In this document: piece by piece, positions 13,267 through 18,006 of the stretch | Layout: every line of letters starts with the position of its first letter | How positions within the stretch are numbered: the stretch's first letter is position 1 | NCBI GenBank assembly: GCA_016720595.1 | Contig: JADKKI010000056.1 | Span: 1-18,006, forward strand | Reading direction: 5' to 3' | Origin: Myxococcales bacterium | GTDB lineage: Bacteria > Myxococcota_A > Polyangia > Haliangiales > Haliangiaceae | Length of the DNA: 18,006 bases | Program-made: the position numbers and the translations under genes | The notes under the pieces: model-generated | What the model was told of the DNA's origin: nothing | The model's database searches: none | What the model saw: the letters and a program-made list of their open reading frames with translations, nothing else

Positions 13267-13420
13267 TGACCGACATGAAGACGACGCGCCCACCCCAGCA
13301 CCACCACCACCCGCTCCTCGTTCCGACGTCTCCCCCCCGCTGCTGCCGTGGCGGGACACGGCACTCACCGGGGCCGCTGCCGCGTGCGGGAGCGAACCGC
13401 ATCTTACAGGCGCGCGCTGA
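13267..13420 (+). CDS. Probable small proline-rich protein with break at a C7 run
   Basis: The ATG at 13267 lies in an ATGA junction with a short frame from 13195 (24 codons, doubtful). It reads MTDMKTTRPPQHHHHPLLVP. After the seven-C run at 13332-13338 codon bias continues one base off as LLPWRDTALTGAAAACG and ends at TGA 13418-13420. The 13185-13266 stretch before it has no convincing gene. Combined length about 50 residues. Low confidence; it could be non-coding in part. Confidence 0.3.
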
Positions 13421-13515
13421 GTGCCCGATCCGGGATGTACCCCGCCGCGCGGTGCTCGCGTCCCGACTCGCGACGATCAGCTCCTCTTCGCGGCATCGGC
13501 GGCCTTTCCAGCTGA

Positions 13516-14355
13516 ATGGGCGGGCTCGGCCCCGTGGCGTGGCAAGTCGAGCTTGACCCGTGGTGTCGCGGCGTGCTCGCGATGCACTGGCCGAGCGCCG
13601 CCCGTCACGCGGACGTGCGCCACGTCGGCGCGCACAACCTGGAACCCGTGGAGGTGATTTGTGGGGGATTCCCGTGCCAAGACATCAGTGTCGCAGGCAA
13701 AAACGCGGGCCTCGCGGGCGCGCGCTCCGGCCTCTGGCGCGAGTACCTCCGCATCGTCGGAGAGCTGCGGCCCCGGGTCGTGGTCGTCGAAAACGTGCGG
13801 GCCCTCGTGTCGCGCGGGCTGGACCGAGTTGCGGCCGATCTCGACGCCGCCGGGTATCGAGTGGAGGCGCGCATCATCGCCGCCGCCGATGTCGGCGCCC
13901 CGCACCGAAGGGAGCGGCTCTTCGTTATCGGCTCGCGAATGGCCGACGCCAACGGCGAGCGAGTACGGCAGCAGCAACAACGGGAACCCGGGGGACGGGC
14001 GGACGGCCTACGCGACCGCGGGCAAGGCGAGCCTGTCGACCACCGCGCGGGCCGAGGGCGGCATCCTGAACCCGGCGTGGGTCGAGGCGCTGATGGGCTT
14101 CCCGCTGGGCTGGACCGATGGCCCGCTCGACCCGGAGACCCTCCCGCTCTTTGGGAGCCCGCGCGCACCGTGACCCTCGAGCAGCCGACCCGCGCGCGCC
14201 GCGTCGCCGCGCTCGGAAACGCCGTGGTCCCGCAGGTGGCGCGCCTCGTCGGGGAGCGCGTGCTAGAGTTGCTCGCCGACCCGTGCGCCGGGGACCTTGC
14301 GCGGGCGGTAGGTGTACGCGGTAGCCGACCCGGCCGGCCCCGCGGCACCCTATGA
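13516..14355 (+). CDS. C5 cytosine-specific DNA methyltransferase, frameshifted
   Basis: The frame from ATG 13516 carries the core of a C5 methyltransferase: VAWQVELDPWCRGVLAMHW, motif IV GGFPCQDISVAG (catalytic Cys), motif VI VVVENVRAL, and motif VIII HRRERLFVIG. Near 13935-13942 the coding frame moves by one base to EWPTPTASEYGSSNNGN, then GGILNPAWVEALMGFPLGWTD (target-recognition region), ending at 14173. It then returns to the first frame at a GTGA (14170) for VAALGNAVVPQVARLVG, motif X. Motif I is recoverable upstream (13461-13510, reading L-F-A-G-I-G-G-L after two indel corrections), so the true start is about 13421-13452. The end is in an ATGA overlap. As given the gene is broken. If corrected it would be a full-length phage enzyme of about 300 residues methylating the host or phage genome. 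Confidence 0.75.
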   Translation: MGGLGPVAWQVELDPWCRGVLAMHWPSAARHADVRHVGAHNLEPVEVICGGFPCQDISVAGKNAGLAGARSGLWREYLRIVGELRPRVVVVENVRALVSRGLDRVAADLDAAGYRVEARIIAAADVGAPHRRERLFVIGSRMADANGERVRQQQQREPGGRADGLRDRGQGEPVDHRAGRGRHPEPGVGRGADGLPAGLDRWPARPGDPPALWEPARTVTLEQPTRARRVAALGNAVVPQVARLVGERVLELLADPCAGDLARAVGVRGSRPGRPRGTL

Positions 14356-14822
14356 CCCCCAAGAAGCGCAAGCCCGGCAAGCCCATCCCCGACGCCCAGC
14401 GCCGCACCACGCGCGTCACGGTGCACCTCCCGCCCGAGGTGGCGGCCGAGCTGCGCCGGCGTGGCGTGGGGCATCCTCGCGGCGCCTCGGGGGTCGTGGC
14501 AGACCTACTCGGCGGGCAGCCCGAAGAAGCCCCGCAGGGCCGCCTCGTCGCCGCGGAACAGGTTGCGATCGCAGTCGCCGGGGATGCCCGGCACGCGGTA
14601 GCCCTTGTCGCCCGAGTATTGCCACGCTGCCCACGGGTAGGACTTCGGCATGTCCGCCTCGCTCGCCGGGGCCCATGCCTGCGTCACGCTGCGGTACTGC
14701 GCGAGCCAGAGGGGCGCCGCGGCCAGCAGCGTAGCGCGGTCCGCCGACGAGAACCGGGCGGTCAGAAACGACGTGTAGGAGTACAGCACCGGCGCGCACC
14801 CGGAGCGCCGCGCCTCCTCTAG
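14352..14822 (+). CDS. Small ribbon-helix-helix-like protein; C-terminal part doubtful
   Basis: ATG 14352 overlaps the methyltransferase stop (ATGA). The first about 55 residues look real: a basic arm (MTPKKRKPGKPIPDAQRR), a strand (TTRVTVHLPPEVAAELRRRG), then GASGVVADLLG, the pattern of CopG/Arc-type ribbon-helix-helix DNA-binding proteins. The frame stays open to 14822, but from about 14505 it runs antisense through the muramidase gene with poor codon bias. The natural end is therefore probably near 14505-14520 and lost by an indel. It may regulate the methyltransferase or the convergent genes, which is inference. Confidence 0.45.
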   Translation: MTPKKRKPGKPIPDAQRRTTRVTVHLPPEVAAELRRRGVGHPRGASGVVADLLGGQPEEAPQGRLVAAEQVAIAVAGDARHAVALVARVLPRCPRVGLRHVRLARRGPCLRHAAVLREPEGRRGQQRSAVRRREPGGQKRRVGVQHRRAPGAPRLL

Positions 14823-15193
14823 CCAGTCCACGGCGAACTCGAACAGCGCCCCGCTCGTGGTCTCCGGGGGCGCCGACTCCAGGTCGAGCACGAGCCGCAC
14901 CACGTGCCGCCCGTCCGCCGTGGCCGCGTCGTAGGCGTGCCTCGCCTGCGCCGCAGGGTCGCCCTGGGACACGCGCGCGTAGGCGTAGGCCCCGACGTGC
15001 AGTCCGGCGCCCGAAAGCGCGTCCACGTGGCGCCTGTACGCCGGGTCGCGGCCCCTGAGGCCCTCGGCGCACTTGACGAAGGCGAACGTGAAGCCCGGCC
15101 TCGTACGACCGCAGGGTCGTCGATGCGCTGGACGGCGCCCAGGTCGAGGCCGTCGACGTAGCCGGGAAGGCGGAGGGCGGGGCGGGTGGTCAT
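14505..15193 (-). CDS. GH25-family muramidase (endolysin candidate), frameshifted
   Basis: A lysozyme of the GH25 (Chalaropsis) type. ATG 15193-15191 overlaps the upstream methyltransferase stop (ATGA). The first segment reads LPGYVDGLDLGAVQRIDDPAVV. Around 15092-15108 the coding frame changes to GFTFAFVKCAEGLRGRDPAYRRH, then GLHVGAYAYARVSQGDPAAQ, VVRLVLDLESAPPETT (D-x-E catalytic pair), VLYSYTSFL, WLAQYR and WAAWQYSG, and stops at 14505. Apart from the frame break it is full length (about 229 residues) for a single-domain enzyme. It would cleave peptidoglycan between MurNAc and GlcNAc at lysis. The uninterrupted frame alone begins at about 15026. No signal peptide or cell-wall-binding domain is seen. 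Confidence 0.78.
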
Positions 15194-16422
15194 GCGGTCC
15201 TCGCCCGTGCGATCTTCACCGCCACGTCCCACGAATCGATGCCTTCGACGTGAGCCCACCCCGCGCGCGTGCCGCCCAGCATCTCCGAGCCCGAGCCGCA
15301 GAACGGCACGAGCAGCCGCGCGCCCTCGACGGGCGGCAGGATGAGCCGCGCGAGGTAGGTCGCCAGGGCGATGGGCTTCACCGTGGGGTGGACGTTGCGC
15401 ATGGCAGGGTTTGGCGTGTTCTGGATCGTTCCGTATTGCTGCCCGTTCGGCGCTAGCTCGAACCCCTCGAGCCCCGCATCCCGCTCCTTCCGGCTCGCCT
15501 TCGCGCAGTAGAAGAACCGGGAGGCGCCGCGAGTCGTTCCGGTTGTACCCGGCCGGATGACGCAGGCCGTACTTGCCATGGACGGCGCCAAGAGCTCCTT
15601 GGAAGTGCTCGGCGTCTTGTTCCCGCGCGCTTGCAGCGTCCCGCTCTGCGCGTCCAGCACCGCGCCGGCCTCCTCGTCCAGGATGACGTTGGCGGGCCAG
15701 CGGCCGAGGGGCTCTGCCTGCGTCCCAGCGCCGAGACCTGCGCCCAGCGCGTTTTGCTTGGCTCTCATGACGGCAGGCCGCACAAGCGCGTCCCCCGTCC
15801 CCACCCTACTCGCATCAATCGCCAGCGCGCCGCAGCCCCACCGCTGGACGTTCTGCGCGACGGTGCCATCGAGCGGCTTGCGTGCGACGATGATGGGCTC
15901 CCACGCGGGCTTAAGCGCGGTGCCGTGGCCTTCCCATTGGCGCGCGGCTTCGGTGGCAGGGGCTGTGATGGTCGTGCGCTCTGCCGTGCGGCTTCCGTCG
16001 CTTTCTTCAGCAACAGAGAACGTGTTACCGCCCGGCCCATTCGGGTAACGCTCTGCCCACTTCTGGCCCACCACCTCCCGCACCGCCCCAGCCTCGCGGT
16101 CGATCGCCTTGCTCACGTCATGCGACTTCGGAAAGCCCGACCCGTACAGCCACATCATGCAATCGCGAATCTCAAAGCCCGCGTCTTCGATGGCGCACGT
16201 GAGCCGGTGAGAGGTCCGCGTGCCACCGAACGCGAGCAGGGCCGCACCGGGCCGGAGCACGCGCAGCACCTCGCGCCAGACCTCCGCCGAGGGCACGCCG
16301 TGATCCCACTGATGGCCCATGAAAGAGAGGCCGTACGGCGGATCCGTGAGGCACCCGTGAAACGAGTTGTCTGGCATCGCGCGAAGAGCGTCGAGCACGT
16401 CGGCGTGGTGAATCACGGACAC
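15190..16422 (-). CDS. Phage DNA (adenine-N6 or cytosine-N4) methyltransferase
   Basis: A 410-residue amino-methyltransferase of the beta type. Motif IV DPPY is at residues 27-30 (GCLTDPPYGLSFMGHQWD), followed by EVWREVLRVLRPGAALLAFGG. The HPTVKP motif lies near 345-350 and the SAM-binding motif VPFCGSGSEMLGG near 372-384, ending in GWAHVEGIDSWD. Between them lies a long target-recognition region with conserved KPAWEPIIVARKPLDGT. The start is GTG 16422-16420 with GAGGGCGGGGG upstream, overlapping the preceding gene by 10 bp. It is intact, unlike most neighbours. No restriction endonuclease gene is seen, so it is likely an orphan enzyme that protects or marks phage DNA. Confidence 0.88.
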   Translation of the reverse strand: MSVIHHADVLDALRAMPDNSFHGCLTDPPYGLSFMGHQWDHGVPSAEVWREVLRVLRPGAALLAFGGTRTSHRLTCAIEDAGFEIRDCMMWLYGSGFPKSHDVSKAIDREAGAVREVVGQKWAERYPNGPGGNTFSVAEESDGSRTAERTTITAPATEAARQWEGHGTALKPAWEPIIVARKPLDGTVAQNVQRWGCGALAIDASRVGTGDALVRPAVMRAKQNALGAGLGAGTQAEPLGRWPANVILDEEAGAVLDAQSGTLQARGNKTPSTSKELLAPSMASTACVIRPGTTGTTRGASRFFYCAKASRKERDAGLEGFELAPNGQQYGTIQNTPNPAMRNVHPTVKPIALATYLARLILPPVEGARLLVPFCGSGSEMLGGTRAGWAHVEGIDSWDVAVKIARARTA

Positions 16423-16655
16423 GTCGCCCCCGCCCTCTCGCGAGCCTCGCGCATGTCCAGGGCGCGCGCGCCGGCGGCTGCTGCGCGGTCCCACGTCCGC
16501 GCCTGGTCGTACGCCGCGAGGCCGCGAAGGTCGGAGGCGGGCGGCTCGGGGTGCTGCGGCTCCGGGAGCCACCAGTCGCCGATCCAGCTGGGCACGTGGC
16601 CGCGGATCTTCTGCCGCGCCTCGACGCACCACGAGCAGAGGCACTGGCCGCTCAC
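16413..16655 (-). CDS. Small hypothetical protein with CxCxxC, 80 aa
   Basis: Starts at GTG 16655-16653 (GTGA overlap with the 30-residue gene) and ends 10 bp inside the methyltransferase gene. The N terminus has Cys5, Cys7 and Cys10 (GQCLCSWC). The middle is Trp- and Pro-rich (VPSWIGDWWLPEPQHPEPPASD) and the C terminus helical and basic. A metal site is possible. No family was recognised. The frame is open further upstream only as a shadow. Confidence 0.6.
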   Translation of the reverse strand: MSGQCLCSWCVEARQKIRGHVPSWIGDWWLPEPQHPEPPASDLRGLAAYDQARTWDRAAAAGARALDMREARERAGATCP

Positions 16656-16744
16656 GGGCACCGCCGGGCGATGCGCCGCAGGTGCGCGGCAAGGGCTCGG
16701 CGCTGGGCGCGGTTCGTCACCGGCTCGCAAAACGTGGGCGCCAT
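16652..16744 (-). CDS. 30-residue basic microprotein
   Basis: ATG 16744-16742 has a GAGGGAGGA ribosome site just upstream and follows the TAG of the previous gene with no gap. It reads M-A-P-T-F-C-E-P-V-T-N-R-A-Q-R-R-A-L-A-A-H-L-R-R-I-A-R-R-C-P and stops in a GTGA overlap with the next gene. An amphipathic, strongly basic helix with one Cys near each end. Function unknown; the signals around it support a real gene. Confidence 0.5.
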   Translation of the reverse strand: MAPTFCEPVTNRAQRRALAAHLRRIARRCP

Positions 16745-16906
16745 CTAGTCCTCCCTCAGGTTCGCGAACTTCGCCTTGCCGTGGATGCTCGCGATCCGCT
16801 CGGTCGACGTGAAGAGCGCCTCGCGCTCGGCCGCGGTGCCGTTCTCGCGGATCAGCTCGACGACGGACTCCAGCGCCGAGAGCACGGACAGCAGGATGGC
16901 CGTCAC
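16745..16906 (-). CDS. Small helical protein, 53 aa
   Basis: GTG 16906-16904 in a GTGA overlap with the SLOG gene, TAG at 16747-16745. The N-terminal half is hydrophobic and amphipathic (VTAILLSVLSALESVVELIREN) and the second half charged (AEREALFTSTERIASIHGKAKF). It could be a membrane-associated or dimerising helical protein. No family was recognised. Confidence 0.55.
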   Translation of the reverse strand: MTAILLSVLSALESVVELIRENGTAAEREALFTSTERIASIHGKAKFANLRED

Positions 16907-17231
16907 GGGCGCACCTCGCGCACCACATAAGCCGCGGCCTTCGCCTGACGCACCATGTCCGCGGTGCCCCTGCTGCCCGGGAACGCCACGACGAGGTCGG
17001 GCTTCCCTTCGCGAGCATCCGCGCGTTTCGGATGGGGCCGACCGCTTTGCCGTACGCCTTCCAGTCGGCAGGAAAGCGGCAGTCGCGGTGCCATGCCCAA
17101 TCGCCCAGAGATAGGCGAGATGGTCAGCCCCGACGCCGCCAGAATGATGCATGAGGGCGGAGAGACTCCATTTCGGCGTCAACGCGCGCGTCGTCCGCGT
17201 AGTCCGGCCGCCACAAACCAGGACCATCACC
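16903..17231 (-). pseudogene. SLOG-fold DUF2493 protein with four apparent frame breaks
   Basis: Read across frames, this is a DUF2493/YspA-type SLOG protein, a nucleotide-binding Rossmann-like family common in phages. In order: MVLVCGGR (start GTG 17231 or ATG 17228), DYADDARVDAEMESLRP, MHHSGGVGADHLAYLW, PADWKAYGKAVGPIRNARML, EGKPDLVVAFPGSRGTADMV, and VVREVRP ending at 16903. GGR, the GADHLA motif, the PADW-GKAVGPIRN block and the FPGSRGTADM loop are all conserved. Frame changes lie near 17203-17210, 17147-17160, 17069-17075 and 17008-17014. Each piece keeps good codon bias, so assembly indels are at least as likely as real decay. The intact protein would be about 110 residues. Confidence 0.65.
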
Positions 17232-17498
17232 GGGACGCACCGCCCCGAGTAGCCCGCCCGTGCGCCGCCGCGACCCGCTGGCGGCACGCCACGTAGCCGG
17301 GCAGGTGCTCGCCTGCTTCGTGCACCACTCGAGCTCTGCGCCGTAGGCTGCCACCTCGGCCGCCGTCTGCGCGCGCGGCGTGCACCCGGCGAGCAGCCAG
17401 CCCGCCAGCGCCACCGCAGCCGCCCCGGCGAAGACCACCGCGAGGCCCACCCCGGCGCGCTCGATGGCCGCCGCGTCTCCGTCGTCTAGCCCGTGCAT
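17228..17498 (-). CDS. Small membrane protein or lipoprotein (spanin-like candidate), frameshifted
   Basis: ATG 17498-17496 shares one base with the preceding TGA. The product begins with an acidic tip (HGLDDGDAAAIE), then one hydrophobic helix (GLAVVFAGAAAVALAGWLLAGC) ending in a lipobox-like LAGC at about residues 36-39, then a helical part with Cys residues (AYGAELEWCTKQASTC). Near 17296-17304 the coding frame changes to GYVACRQRVAAAHGRATRGG and stops at 17230-17228 in an overlap with the SLOG start. About 90 residues if corrected. The architecture, small and anchored with a periplasmic helix, resembles phage spanin-type or lysis accessory proteins, but it could be any small lipoprotein. 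Confidence 0.5.
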
Positions 17499-17860
17499 CA
17501 GTGCACCCCCATCAGCGCGACGCACCCCGAGAGGGTCGCCAGCACGCCGGCCGCGGCGAGCGCGAGCACCGCGCGCGTGCTCGCCGGACGGGAAAGCCAC
17601 GCGCCTGCGCGCTCTTGCCAGGTCGGCGGCGAGAGTGTCTCGCGCTCCGGGTCCACCGGCACCGGCACGCCGAGCTGCGCCACGAGCGCCAGCGTGCGCG
17701 TCTCCGAGCGCAGCATCCACGCCCGGGTCTCTGCGCGCATGAGCGCCTCGTGCGCCGCGCGCTCGTCCAGGGACAGCTTGAAGGCGTCGAGGCGCTCGTG
17801 GATCGCCGCCACGTCGCGCATGTCCACCGGGCCGCGCGGGCCGTTGACGGGAGCCGTCAC
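17498..17860 (-). CDS. C-terminally membrane-anchored helical protein, 120 aa
   Basis: GTG 17860-17858 in a GTGA overlap with the upstream partial gene. Residues 15-65 are helical and charged (DVAAIHERLDAFKLSLDERAAHEALMRAE), then a Pro-rich linker (GVPVPVDPERETLSPPTW), then a single hydrophobic helix near 96-117 (AVLALAAAGVLATLSGCVAL) close to the C terminus. A helical domain followed by one C-terminal membrane span fits several phage membrane proteins. No family was recognised. Placed upstream of another membrane protein, the two may act together. Confidence 0.55.
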   Translation of the reverse strand: MTAPVNGPRGPVDMRDVAAIHERLDAFKLSLDERAAHEALMRAETRAWMLRSETRTLALVAQLGVPVPVDPERETLSPPTWQERAGAWLSRPASTRAVLALAAAGVLATLSGCVALMGVH

Positions 17861-18006
17861 GGCGCGCACCTCTTCGCCTCGGCGATGCGCGCCGCGGTGA
17901 TGTCGTGCGCGCGGGTCTCGAGGCCCGCCAGACGCGCCTGAGCCCGGTCATCGCGGACCGCATTGTTAACCGCAGCATAACGACCGCGAGCGCGCCGCAC
18001 CGTGCG
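17857..18006 (-). CDS. Partial helical protein at window edge
   Basis: An open frame enters from the right edge and ends at TGA 17859-17857 in a GTGA overlap. The 49 visible residues (basic RTVRRARGRYAAVNNAV, then RAQARLAGLETRAHDITAARIAEAKRC) form a continuous charged helix, probably a coiled coil. The start lies outside the window. Unknown family; a spanin or tail-accessory role cannot be excluded. Confidence 0.5.
   Translation of the reverse strand, partial: RTVRRARGRYAAVNNAVRDDRAQARLAGLETRAHDITAARIAEAKRCAP

Noticed and set aside
13200..13556. 118-codon plus-strand frame starting at 13200
   Set aside because: Codon bias is patchy, and it crosses the C7 run and the methyltransferase motif I region, which read better in other frames. 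Only the part from 13267 has some support.
14294..14520. Rho-independent terminator between the convergent operons near 14.3-14.5 kb
   Set aside because: GC-rich inverted segments exist but none is followed by a T-run on either strand, so no terminator can be supported.
15631..16812. Plus-strand open frame of about 390 codons opposite the amino-methyltransferase
   Set aside because: The opposite strand encodes a complete methyltransferase with DPPY and FCGSG motifs. This frame has shadow-type composition.
1..18006. CRISPR arrays, insertion sequences, transposases, integrase, rRNA
   Set aside because: No regular repeat-spacer array, transposase or integrase motif, or rRNA-like sequence was seen on either strand. 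The repeats found are iterons, operator dyads and one 18-bp direct pair.

Overview
The window looks like part of a tailed-phage or prophage genome from a high-GC bacterium (about two thirds or more G+C by eye, with coding third positions almost all G or C). The reasons are densely packed small genes, most overlapping the next by 4 bp (ATGA or GTGA), a divergent repressor switch, replication and recombination modules, two phage-type DNA methyltransferases and a muramidase. No terminase, capsid, tail or integrase gene is visible. Myxococcota or another high-GC group is possible, but the host cannot be fixed from this sequence.

Layout. (1) About 6124 to 1, minus strand: an early operon starting with an XRE repressor, then a DUF3310 protein, four small proteins (one a 25-residue membrane peptide), a lytic transglycosylase-like protein, a Cys-rich protein, an SF2 helicase, a VRR-type nuclease, a small zinc-ribbon-like protein, a 136-residue protein and a large replicative ATPase. 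The 3' end of that ATPase gene carries nine copies of a 9-bp iteron around an AT-rich core, probably the replication origin. (2) 6125-6226: a divergent control region with two inverted repeats and a good rightward promoter. (3) 6227 to about 14500, plus strand: a DnaJ-type zinc protein, two small proteins, a RecB/Cas4-like nuclease whose two halves are in swapped order, a ParB-like gene between 18-bp direct repeats, a Sak4-like ATPase and an SSB-like protein. A tRNA-like T-arm/acceptor hairpin follows, then a long coiled-coil protein, several small accessory proteins, a C5 cytosine methyltransferase and a small ribbon-helix-helix-like protein. (4) 18006 to 14505, minus strand: a membrane protein, a lipoprotein, a SLOG/DUF2493 protein, three small proteins, an adenine or N4-cytosine methyltransferase and a GH25 muramidase, converging on region 3.

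How the parts fit. Regions 1 and 3 together give a phage replication and recombination set: origin, replicative ATPase, SF2 helicase, VRR nuclease, RecB-like exonuclease, Sak4-type annealing ATPase and an SSB-like partner. Region 4 mixes DNA modification with lysis-type functions.

Caution on quality: from about 11.7 kb to the right end many genes need one or more single-base frame corrections although motifs and codon bias stay intact. This looks more like indel errors in the assembly than real gene decay, but the sequence alone cannot decide. Coordinates of those genes span the probable real extent and their lengths are often not multiples of three.
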